A stretch of DNA of 11,393 nucleotides from Sphingobacteriia bacterium (GTDB lineage: Bacteria; Bacteroidota; Bacteroidia; UBA7662), in the NCBI GenBank assembly GCA_009926245.1, contig RFPG01000026.1, positions 1 through 11,393 on the forward strand, given 5' to 3'. The notes under the pieces were generated by a model. The model was given only the letters and a program-made list of their open reading frames with translations, was not told the DNA's origin and made no database searches. Each line of letters begins with the position of its first letter. Position 1 is the stretch's first letter. This document shows positions 1 through 7,015 of the stretch, piece by piece. Both the position numbers and the translations under genes were made by a program.

Positions 1-1104
1 GTACAAGGGCAGAATTCGTTCCAAGGCATAATTCGAAGCGCGCCGAATGGACGCTTGACGAAATTGATCCAACCTTGACGGATCCGATAACAACGCCACA
101 GCCCTTTCGATTCCTTGGGCCTGTCCGTTTTCGGGAACCAAGATCCCGCCAAGACCGTCTTCTATCAATTCGGGCAATCCACCGGCATCGCTGGACATGA
201 CGGGAACCCCGCATGCCATGGCTTCCAAGGCCGCCAATCCAAAACTCTCGGTTTCGGAGGGCAACAACAACAAATCCGAAACACCCAGCAAACTCTCAAC
301 CGGATCTTGACGACCGATAAAATGCACTTTGCCGGAAAGACCTCCTTCTCGAACGCTTTGCTCTGCTCGAGGCAATTCCGGACCGTCCCCCACCATAAGA
401 AGACTGGCGGGAACCTGGTCGGAGATTCGATGAAACCATTCCACCACGCGGTCAATGCGTTTGACCCTCCTGAAATTGGATATATGGATCAAAAGTCGGT
501 GCCCCTCGGGGCAAAATCGCTCCCTCAAACCGGGTCGAACCGAAGGGGTGAAGCGATGCAAATCCACGAAATTGGGAACGGTGATCACTTTTTTGCGGCA
601 ATCAAAGTAGCGATGGGTTTCGTCCCTCAAAAAGTCCGAAACAGCGGTCACCGCATCGGATTGCTGGATCGCAAAACTGACAACCGGTGCGTAATTGGGG
701 TCCTTGCCCACCAAGGTGATATCGGTCCCGTGCAGGGTCGTGATGACCTTGACCCGTATTCCTTGCCCTGCCAAGATCTCACGAGCCAAATGAGCCGCCG
801 TCGCATGCGGTATCGCGTAATGAACATGCAGCAGGTCCAGCTTTTGTTCACGGACCACCTCCACCAACTTACCCGTAAGGGCCAAAACATAGGGCGAATG
901 TTCAAAGAGCGGGTAATGAACCATGCTCACCTCGTGAAAATAAAGATTTTCCCGAAAGACATCCAGGCGAGCGGGCAATGAATTGGAGACAAAATGTACT
1001 TGGTGCCCCCGATCGGCCAGAGCCTTGCCCAATTCTGTGGCAACGACCCCGCTTCCCCCGTAGGTGGGGTAACAGACCATTCCGATTCGCATGGGTTGAT
1101 TCAT
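1..1104 (-). CDS. bshA: N-acetyl-alpha-D-glucosaminyl L-malate synthase BshA (3' end cut by window edge)
   Basis: Cytoplasmic GT4-family glycosyltransferase that joins GlcNAc from UDP-GlcNAc to L-malate, the first step of bacillithiol synthesis. I translated the minus strand from 1104 and found 368 uninterrupted codons to the window edge. BshA of Bacillus subtilis is 377 residues, so only about ten codons are missing. Visible motifs are the N-terminal glycine-rich loop CYPTYGGSGVVATELG (residues 11-26), HVHYAIPHATAA (93-104), TTLHGTDIT (122-130), AVTAVSDFL (151-159), HISNFRRVKR (207-216) and the GT4 donor-site E-x7-E motif in ESFGLAALEAMACGVP (286-301). Residues follow BshA closely throughout, which separates it from generic GT4 enzymes. 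A second ATG at 1092 (giving MRIGMVCYP) matches the usual family start and is equally possible. The gene lies 58 bases after the serine-hydrolase stop, in the same direction and probably in the same operon. No Shine-Dalgarno motif is seen. Confidence 0.95.
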   Translation of the reverse strand, partial: MNQPMRIGMVCYPTYGGSGVVATELGKALADRGHQVHFVSNSLPARLDVFRENLYFHEVSMVHYPLFEHSPYVLALTGKLVEVVREQKLDLLHVHYAIPHATAAHLAREILAGQGIRVKVITTLHGTDITLVGKDPNYAPVVSFAIQQSDAVTAVSDFLRDETHRYFDCRKKVITVPNFVDLHRFTPSVRPGLRERFCPEGHRLLIHISNFRRVKRIDRVVEWFHRISDQVPASLLMVGDGPELPRAEQSVREGGLSGKVHFIGRQDPVESLLGVSDLLLLPSETESFGLAALEAMACGVPVMSSDAGGLPELIEDGLGGILVPENGQAQGIERAVALLSDPSRLDQFRQASIRRASNYALERILPLY

Positions 1105-1162
1105 GGACAATGATTAGGTATAGGACAATTCAAAACCCAAAAGGTTCTCTTTCCCTCGAGGT

Positions 1163-2317
1163 TTAGGGGATACGGGTCGGGGGATTCGAGGAAGCCTTGA
1201 CCTCTTTATAAAAAAGATCCCACAGATCGGTCCTTAGATTGGATCGAGCCAAGAGATTGGGTTCGGCTTTGGGGTGGATGCGGTTGGACAAAAAGACCAG
1301 AATCAACCCCGTTTCGGGGTCGGTCCAAACATAGGTTCCCGTAAAGCCGCTGTGACCAAAACTGCGTGGAGCGGCGGCCTGCGTGGAACCTGGCAGCGGT
1401 TTGTCCCAAAGCAAGCCTCGGCGATTGCCTGCAAAATACGCCGTGGTAAAGCGACTCACGGTGGATGCATCCACCTTGGCCGAACCCGGAAAATACCCGG
1501 TGACCAAGGGCATCATCACCCGCGCCACATCCGCTGCAGTCCCAAAAAGCCCGGCATGGGGAGCCACCCCGCCCATCAAATCGGCCATGGGATCATGGAC
1601 CTTGCCGTGCACCGTGGTTTTACGCCAAAGGGTATCCAGCTCGGTGGGGACCAGGCGATGCAAAGGCAGCCGAAGGGTGGGAACAAATCCCAACCGACTC
1701 GCACCGCAGGGTTGGTACCAAGCTTGGGTCAAGTAGGAACGGTAATCCATCCCGTAACGGGCTAGGTATTCTTTTTGAAGCCACTTTTCAACCCATAACA
1801 AACCCAAATCGCTGTAACGATAATTTCCCTCGGGGTCCAAGGGCAAGGCCAAAATCCTTTTCTCCAAGGAATCCCGTAACAACGCTGGGTTCTGTTGAAG
1901 TTGAGACCAAACACGGGCCAGGTTGGTATCCGATCCCAGCATCGTCTGAAAAGGGATATGCGAAGCCAGACCCGCCTGGTGGGTTAAAACGGTCGCCAAT
2001 TTGCGACTGCCCAAAGGATGTTTTTTGAGTTCGGGGAGAAGGCTGCCCATGGTCGACTGCAAAGGCAGAGGACGAAGGGAGTGCATATGCATGGCGGCCA
2101 AAGCCGTGGATAGAACCTTGGTCAACGAGGCCAAATCATAAACATGGCCCATGTCCACCGGAACCAGGCCCGATGTATCCGTGCTCCCGTAGGCTTTGGC
2201 CATCAAGATTCGTTCGCCCTGAGCAACCAGCAGTTGAGCCCCCGGAAAAGCACCTTGCTTTCGGGCGGTCTCCACCAGAGAATCCGCTTTTGCCAGGCAA
2301 CGGGACGAAAGAACCAA
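1163..2317 (-). CDS. Serine hydrolase, beta-lactamase/DD-peptidase-like (C-terminal half of a NagZ fusion, in shifted frame)
   Basis: Penicillin-binding-protein-like serine hydrolase of the beta-lactamase (class C-like) family. With the start given, it shows the nucleophile motif SLTK (Ser64, Lys67), a Tyr-Ser-Asp motif (168-170) and the third motif HSG (322-324) followed by FTGTYVW. All three catalytic motifs are present, so the domain looks intact. The start at 2317 is TTG and is weak. The same frame stays open up to a TGA at 2384-2386, and the residues before the TTG (such as QGRLVLSSRC) still look like protein. No ATG lies near. In many Bacteroidota this domain is the C-terminal half of a NagZ-type GH3 protein, with the linker reading like SRKLAKIDSI; here SSRCLAKADSL fits that place. 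I therefore think it belongs with the GH3 region upstream and has been separated by a frame change. No signal peptide of its own is visible, which argues against an independent exported protein. Natural substrate unknown; cell-wall peptides are an inference. Confidence 0.8.
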   Translation of the reverse strand: MVLSSRCLAKADSLVETARKQGAFPGAQLLVAQGERILMAKAYGSTDTSGLVPVDMGHVYDLASLTKVLSTALAAMHMHSLRPLPLQSTMGSLLPELKKHPLGSRKLATVLTHQAGLASHIPFQTMLGSDTNLARVWSQLQQNPALLRDSLEKRILALPLDPEGNYRYSDLGLLWVEKWLQKEYLARYGMDYRSYLTQAWYQPCGASRLGFVPTLRLPLHRLVPTELDTLWRKTTVHGKVHDPMADLMGGVAPHAGLFGTAADVARVMMPLVTGYFPGSAKVDASTVSRFTTAYFAGNRRGLLWDKPLPGSTQAAAPRSFGHSGFTGTYVWTDPETGLILVFLSNRIHPKAEPNLLARSNLRTDLWDLFYKEVKASSNPPTRIP

Positions 2318-3995
2318 CCGCCCCTGAGGACTTTGATTTTGAATCCGTGGTTGCCATCGAAGGACGGGGTCCCGCTTTGCGGGTCAAGGCGAGGGGATTT
2401 CCAAACAACAAATGCACCATCCGAATCCCCTTGGATCGGGCCTTGTCCATCAAGCCCTTCCATCGTTGCAAACGAAGGCTGTCCATGCCCAATCCCGTGG
2501 ACCAACGCTGGCTGGGGACATGCCAGGCCACCACCCATTCGGGGTAGGTGCAAAGGATCGAATCCAGGGACATGCCATCCCCTTGGACAGGAAGAAAATC
2601 AGGTTCCGCAGCCCCCTTCCAAGGCCAATGCAAAAAATCCGCCTGGGCATAGATTCCGAAGCGATTGTAGGCATCGCGGGGAGAATCACCGCCCAAGGCC
2701 AGGTACAGCCTGGGGCCCTCGGGCCTCCATTCCGGCAATACCGAGCCTGTTGGATTCCAAAGGGTGAGTGATTTGCCAAAGCAACGTTCTTGAAGCAACG
2801 AAGGCGGAAGCGCAGCCTTTGCATGGTTGCCTTTTTTGGCGGGATCGTTGGACGATTCGGAGTCGTTGGACGGTCCGAAACCGTTGAGAACATAGCGGTA
2901 TTTGGCCCTAAGAATTCGACGGACTTTTTGGTTGAGATCCGCCTCGGTCCATTCACCGGCGAGGAGCGCTTGTTCAATGCGTTGGATCGCTTTGGGCACA
3001 TCGGTCACATAGAGCAGGACATCGTTACCGGCCTGCAAGGCTTTCCACTCCAATTCCCCGGGAGGGTAACATTGGCTCGCTCCTTTCATGTTCAACGCAT
3101 CGCTAAAAATCACGCCCTCATAACCCCACTGGCGACGAAGAAGCCCCTCCAAGGCTGCAGGATTCAAACTCACCGGCAAGGCCAGTCCACTATCCAACGC
3201 TTGCACAATCAAATGAGCCGACATCATCGAGGGCAAACCCAACAGACCTCGAAAGGTGCTGAGCTCCACGCTATCCAATGACTCCCTGCTCTTGTCCAAT
3301 ACAGGCAAATCATGGTGCGAATCCAATTCGGTATCCCCGTGTCCAGGAAAATGCTTGGCACAAGACATCATACCGGCCTTCTCCAATCCCCTTGCATAGG
3401 CCAAAGCCATCGCAAGGACATCACGGGGTTCCGATCCAAAAGAACGAAATCCAATCACCGGGTTGAAAGGGTTGCTATTCACATCGGCCACCGGGCCAAA
3501 ACTGATATGCATCCCCAATTCCTTCAATTCCCTCCCCATTGCCTCGGCCAAGGCTTCGACCAAGTCCGTGTCCTGGCAGGCCCCCATGGTCATAGCATAC
3601 GGGAAACGAGGCCGATCGTCCAAGCGCATGGCGGCCCCCCATTCGGCATCCATCGCCATCCACAAAGGATGCGTTGAAGCTTTTTTGTATTGTTGTAACA
3701 ACGAGGGGAGCTTGACACTTTTGCCTTTCATCCAAATGAGCCCCCCCACCTCGTAATCCCGTATCAGGCCCAAAACCTGGGCATCGGCCGTATCCGCTTG
3801 GGCAAAAACAGGAACCATGATGAGTTGGCCTATCTTCTGGCGGAGCGTGAGTTGATTCAGGGTCCGGTCGACCCATGCATCTTGTCCCGACTGGGGTTGG
3901 GCCTTGACCGAACCAAATCCCAAGGACCCAAGGACCCAAGCAAGCATCCATCCCAGAGTCCAATACCGGGCCAGCCTTGTTCCAAGCTTTTGCAT
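2136..3995 (-). CDS. nagZ: Periplasmic beta-N-acetylhexosaminidase, GH3 family NagZ type (C-terminus frameshifted)
   Basis: Exported glycosidase expected to remove beta-1,4-linked GlcNAc from muropeptides during cell-wall recycling. Residues 1-33 form a signal peptide ending in VKAQ. The GH3 catalytic domain spans about 40-370: LTLRQKIGQLIM (49-60), DVNSNPFNPVIGFRSFG (171-187), the NagZ signature KHFPGHGDT (214-222), the Asp225-Ser-His227 acid/base dyad, and the nucleophile Asp299 in FSDALNM. A weaker alpha/beta region follows to about 537, ending in HLLFGNPLAL. The last about 80 residues (from about 540, SMATTDSKSK onward) are rich in Gly, Ser, Lys and Arg. They resemble no GH3 protein and look like out-of-frame translation, because the serine-hydrolase frame takes over here. 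If joined, the protein would be about 940 residues, near the size of known NagZ/beta-lactamase fusions. The start is the ATG directly before the signal peptide. Function of the GH3 half is well supported; the end as given is probably not native. Confidence 0.88.
   Translation of the reverse strand: MQKLGTRLARYWTLGWMLAWVLGSLGFGSVKAQPQSGQDAWVDRTLNQLTLRQKIGQLIMVPVFAQADTADAQVLGLIRDYEVGGLIWMKGKSVKLPSLLQQYKKASTHPLWMAMDAEWGAAMRLDDRPRFPYAMTMGACQDTDLVEALAEAMGRELKELGMHISFGPVADVNSNPFNPVIGFRSFGSEPRDVLAMALAYARGLEKAGMMSCAKHFPGHGDTELDSHHDLPVLDKSRESLDSVELSTFRGLLGLPSMMSAHLIVQALDSGLALPVSLNPAALEGLLRRQWGYEGVIFSDALNMKGASQCYPPGELEWKALQAGNDVLLYVTDVPKAIQRIEQALLAGEWTEADLNQKVRRILRAKYRYVLNGFGPSNDSESSNDPAKKGNHAKAALPPSLLQERCFGKSLTLWNPTGSVLPEWRPEGPRLYLALGGDSPRDAYNRFGIYAQADFLHWPWKGAAEPDFLPVQGDGMSLDSILCTYPEWVVAWHVPSQRWSTGLGMDSLRLQRWKGLMDKARSKGIRMVHLLFGNPLALTRKAGPRPSMATTDSKSKSSGAVGSFVPLPGKSGFSGGDRPKARCFSGGSTAGCSGRTNLDGQSLREHGYIGPGSGGHGPCL
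2362..2386 (-). other. Probable frame-change point between GH3 and serine-hydrolase halves
   Basis: Codons of the GH3 frame begin at positions equal to 2 modulo 3, and those of the serine-hydrolase frame at 1 modulo 3, so the change is +1 (or -2) in the direction of reading. The downstream frame is closed by TGA at 2384-2386, so the shift must fall after it. The run CCCC (minus strand, 2369-2366) lets the GH3 frame slip from GGA-CCC into GTC-CTT. Two small hairpins abut here: CCCGC-AAA-GCGGG at 2371-2383 and GGAC-CCC-GTCC at 2362-2372. Possible causes are a sequencing or assembly error, a true mutation or small deletion, or programmed slippage. The sequence alone does not decide between them. 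Confidence 0.55.
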
Positions 3996-4002
3996 CTTGG
4001 GG

Positions 4003-4010
4003 TAAATTTA
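4003..4010. promoter_or_regulatory. Palindromic TAAATTTA in the divergent gap, possible -7 element
   Basis: The 23-bp gap between the divergent nagZ and DUF3784-PH starts contains the palindrome TAAATTTA. It matches seven of eight positions of the Bacteroidota -7 consensus TAnnTTTG on either strand. For the plus strand, a TTG at 3977-3979 lies 23 bases upstream, within the 17-23 range reported for the -33 element. No matching TTG was found at the right spacing for the minus strand. Transcripts starting a few bases downstream would have almost no leader in either direction. Weak, position-based evidence only. Confidence 0.3.
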
Positions 4011-4018
4011 AGACCGCA

Positions 4019-4807
4019 ATGGAACTCCTCTTCCTCCCCTTTTTTTTGGCCGCCGTCTTTGGGGCCTTGGGACGCCTGATCACCCCTGCCAACGCAGGAA
4101 CCTGGTTGAACGGGTACAATACCATGTCCGCCGAGGACCAAGCCCGCTTTGATCTTCAAGGGTATTTGAAGCTTCACCGGCGATTTTTTGACGGATTGGC
4201 CTGGGGCCTTTTCCTTGGAGGCCTTGTTGGCGTCTTGATCCACAACGGATTCTTCGAACTTTCGGAGACGGGCCTGGACCGCTTCCGTCGTTGGTCCGCC
4301 CCCGTCACGTTGTACTGGACACTAGGGGGACTGACTTGGTTCACCTGGACCTACCGAGACCGTCTGCCCTCCCCTCGTGGTCTGCGCTACTTGGCGCCGG
4401 GGATCCTAACGGGCGCCCTAATCCTGGTTTCGGTCTTGATGTGGGCCGGGGACAGACCTTCAACCCTCGAGGTCACCGATCAAGGCCTGCACATTGAGGG
4501 GATGTACAGCACCGACCTGCCATGGGAACAGATCACCGCGGTGGATACGGTGGCCGAAATTCCACCCATCCGCTTCAAAGTCAATGGATTTGCCGACGGG
4601 TATTCGGCCAAAGGCTATTTTAAAACCAAATCCGGCACCAAAGTCAAATTGTTTGTCCGTAACAACGAAAAACCCATCCTCCGTATTCAACGTCGGCCCG
4701 GTTCCGGACCCAGCAACCAAACCTGCGATCTTTATTATTCCACCGATGCCGTCCTCCACTATCGCCGCATCCTCCAAAAACAACCCCGTTTGGCCAAAGA
4801 CCTTTAA
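4019..4807 (+). CDS. Membrane protein with DUF3784-like N-terminus and bacterial PH-like C-terminal domain
   Basis: A 262-residue protein of unknown function. Four hydrophobic stretches are seen: about 1-20, 57-76, 93-111 and 124-143. The first two enclose GRLITPANAGTWLNGYNTMS (18-37), which resembles the DUF3784 pattern in which a first membrane segment is followed by a Gly-Tyr-Asn-Thr-Met-Ser turn. After the fourth segment, residues about 147-250 form a soluble beta-rich region (LEVTDQGLHIEGMYSTDLPW, then a GYFKTKSGTKVKLFV strand pair). This reads like the PH-like domains common at the end of small bacterial membrane proteins. The start at ATG 4019 is preferred because it opens directly into the first membrane segment; the longer TTG start at 3977 would run into the nagZ coding region and add a non-hydrophobic tail. 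It is divergent from nagZ and convergent with the DUF5916 gene, so it is probably transcribed alone. Domain names rest on recognised patterns, not on a search. Confidence 0.8.
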   Translation: MELLFLPFFLAAVFGALGRLITPANAGTWLNGYNTMSAEDQARFDLQGYLKLHRRFFDGLAWGLFLGGLVGVLIHNGFFELSETGLDRFRRWSAPVTLYWTLGGLTWFTWTYRDRLPSPRGLRYLAPGILTGALILVSVLMWAGDRPSTLEVTDQGLHIEGMYSTDLPWEQITAVDTVAEIPPIRFKVNGFADGYSAKGYFKTKSGTKVKLFVRNNEKPILRIQRRPGSGPSNQTCDLYYSTDAVLHYRRILQKQPRLAKDL

Positions 4808-4825
4808 ATCAGGACACAAGACCGC

Positions 4826-7015
4826 CTAAACCACAAAGCGCCAAATTAATTTTCCCAAAATCGTTCCCCGCGTTGGCAACCATGCCTCCTGTTGGGTGCT
4901 GTAAATCTGATTGATAATCAAGAAAAAATCTTTGCCGATGGCCGGGATTACCTGCAGGCGAAAATTCAAATTCAACTCGTCTTGGCTGGAATTCCATTGA
5001 CCCAAAAGGGATCCAAAAACCTGTGGATTCAGGGCATAGGTAATTCGCGTTCCCAATAGATTGGTTTCCAAAGAACCCGTGGGCAACTGGATTCGGTTGT
5101 GCTCAAAGCGTAGATTAAAACCCACATAACGGCTGCTGCGCCAAAGGATTTCAGTTTGGGTTTGGACACTGCGACCGTCGTAAAATTCTCCCCAAGCCCA
5201 ACGACTATCCAACGCCATTTTCCGCCCCCTGAACGTGCGCAGGCGGGCACTGGATTGCCTCCACCAATACAGACCCTGCGGTATCACCAGGCCGGGGGCC
5301 AAAACAAAGGGAGCCCGCAAGCCCTCAGCAACCAACCCGTGGTTCAAGGTCAACGACTCTCCACTCTTGGTATCCAATCCCAAGAGCTGCAGGCTGTAAT
5401 TAAACGATTGAATCGCCCCGTTATCGTCGTACTGGGTATGCGTGATTTGAACCGGTCGAAAATCGTATTGACGAACCCAATGGTTGGCCTGTCTGGGTCG
5501 AGGCCTGTAGCCTACATCGATGTACTGCTCCCGAAAACCCCGCCGCAACATCAACCCCACTTCGGGCTCAAAGGATTCCGGGCCTCGCTGGGCTGATGCA
5601 AAAACCGTCCAACGATCGTTGGGATAATGCACAAAAAACCGGTAGGCCACGGCCCCCGCATCCCAACCCTTGTCCGTGGCATAGGTGTGCAGGATGGCCC
5701 CGCCAACGTCCAGGTTCTTGGACCCCCCAAGGCTGGACGTGCTAAAACGACCGTTGATCCCGTTGGTGCTATGCCAACGATCACCGGTAATTCGGTTGGT
5801 GGTCATCGCCCCTAGTATGCTTTGGGTCCCCAGGTCCTGCCGCCAAGAGGCCGTGGTATAATTGGTGGACGCTTGGTTCTCGGTGGCCGCGGTTTGAAGG
5901 CTCATCAACCCCAAGGTTCGATGATCTTCTTTGCCCAAAAGCCGAGCGCCAGCCAAAATCGGTACGGCTTCCCGTTGATCATCCAGGCCCATTCGGCGGG
6001 TATAAAAAGGAATGATTCGGTTTCCACCAAAACCAAAGTTGAAATAATCATCGCCCTCCAGAAAGAACTCCCGGAGCTCCGGAAAAAAAAGAGGAAACCG
6101 CGTTAAGTTGATCTGTTGTTGATCGGATTCAACCTGGGCAAAATCGGTGTTAATTGTCAGATTGAGACGGTACGATGGATTTAAGGAATAATTGAGATCA
6201 CCGCCACCGTTGCCCACCGGCCTGCGCTGACCTGGTTTGAATTCACCCCCTGCCAAACCGTAGGGTTTGATCTCCACCATTTGTTTTTGGGATAAACGAT
6301 TCAGACCACGCAGGGCCCCCGCCAGGTTCATTTGCTCAATTCGGTGATCCCTGGCCCAGCCTTTCCATCGAACCTGCTCACGCTTGTGTCGAATGTTACG
6401 CTCAAAATTGATGCCCCACTCTTGTTCCTCTTGGCCCACTCGGTATTTGAAGGTATAAAGGGGTATTTCAAATTCTGCAAACCATCCTTCGCTGTTCACC
6501 GTGGTCTTGACATCCCAAACACCGTTCCAAAAAGCATTGGTAGTCGCCCCGTTATTAAAAATCTGTAAATCAGCCCTTGCGCCTACGGGATTGGTTACCA
6601 ACATGATCCCATTCCTTCGATCCCTGTACGGGTCCACCACCACGATAAAATTATCGTCCAAGGTATAATCAAAATCGCGACGCAATTCCCGGGCAATGAG
6701 GGCTTGAGGGTTCCGATCATAACACCAAACAGCCACATACAACTTTTGATCATCGTAAGCCACCGCTACTTCGGTGCGCTCGGTCGCATGCTCCCCCACC
6801 TGCAATTCCCTTTGGGTAAAATGCGAAATGCGCTGCGCTTGTTGCCAAACCGGATCATCCAAACGACCGTCCAAACGGGGAGCCTGTGTCGCATAGACCG
6901 CCTGCAATTCACTGTTGCCAGGCGCCATGGACCCACCCTGAGCCAACGCGTTCCACGATAGCCCCAAGGACCCCAGACAAAGGGCCCAAAAGGACCTAAA
7001 AAACAGCTTCTGCAA
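4826..7015 (-). CDS. DUF5916 outer-membrane-like protein with N-terminal CBM9-like domain
   Basis: Predicted exported protein of 729 residues. Residues 1-26 form a signal peptide (FFRSFWALCLGSLGLSWNALAQ) with cleavage likely after ALA. A CBM9-like domain follows at about 37-190, opening with APRLDGRLDDPVWQQA, the usual start of this domain. The remainder matches DUF5916: the hallmark TRFPLFFPELREFFLEG (305-321), then IIPFYTRRMGL and many alternating strands, ending in an aromatic-rich last strand (KLIWRFVV). A transmembrane beta-barrel is therefore likely. Biochemical role unknown; saccharide binding is only suggested by the CBM9-like fold. The frame is open upstream to 7261, but that part lies inside metF and is basic and non-native in look. 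The best start is TTG at 7015, directly before the signal peptide; no ATG is available there. The start overlaps the metF stop by 20 bases, which suggests translational coupling. It converges with the DUF3784-PH gene with an 18-bp gap and no visible terminator. Confidence 0.88.
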   Translation of the reverse strand: MQKLFFRSFWALCLGSLGLSWNALAQGGSMAPGNSELQAVYATQAPRLDGRLDDPVWQQAQRISHFTQRELQVGEHATERTEVAVAYDDQKLYVAVWCYDRNPQALIARELRRDFDYTLDDNFIVVVDPYRDRRNGIMLVTNPVGARADLQIFNNGATTNAFWNGVWDVKTTVNSEGWFAEFEIPLYTFKYRVGQEEQEWGINFERNIRHKREQVRWKGWARDHRIEQMNLAGALRGLNRLSQKQMVEIKPYGLAGGEFKPGQRRPVGNGGGDLNYSLNPSYRLNLTINTDFAQVESDQQQINLTRFPLFFPELREFFLEGDDYFNFGFGGNRIIPFYTRRMGLDDQREAVPILAGARLLGKEDHRTLGLMSLQTAATENQASTNYTTASWRQDLGTQSILGAMTTNRITGDRWHSTNGINGRFSTSSLGGSKNLDVGGAILHTYATDKGWDAGAVAYRFFVHYPNDRWTVFASAQRGPESFEPEVGLMLRRGFREQYIDVGYRPRPRQANHWVRQYDFRPVQITHTQYDDNGAIQSFNYSLQLLGLDTKSGESLTLNHGLVAEGLRAPFVLAPGLVIPQGLYWWRQSSARLRTFRGRKMALDSRWAWGEFYDGRSVQTQTEILWRSSRYVGFNLRFEHNRIQLPTGSLETNLLGTRITYALNPQVFGSLLGQWNSSQDELNLNFRLQVIPAIGKDFFLIINQIYSTQQEAWLPTRGTILGKLIWRFVV

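Noticed and set aside
115..981. A 288-residue plus-strand open frame opposite bshA
   Set aside because: It is antisense to a clearly recognised enzyme, starts without a plausible context and has no recognisable domain. Its length follows from the codon bias of bshA.
1105..1162. Possible terminator or promoter before bshA
   Set aside because: No stable hairpin with T-run and no convincing TTG/TAnnTTTG pair was seen in this 58-base gap. Read-through from the upstream gene is the simplest view.
2144..2767. Plus-strand open frames opposite the nagZ frame change
   Set aside because: Rich in Pro, Arg and Gly with no family pattern. They overlap the GH3 and serine-hydrolase coding sequence and do not explain the break.
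4808..4825. Possible bidirectional terminator between convergent genes
   Set aside because: Only 18 bases, with no inverted repeat and no T-run.
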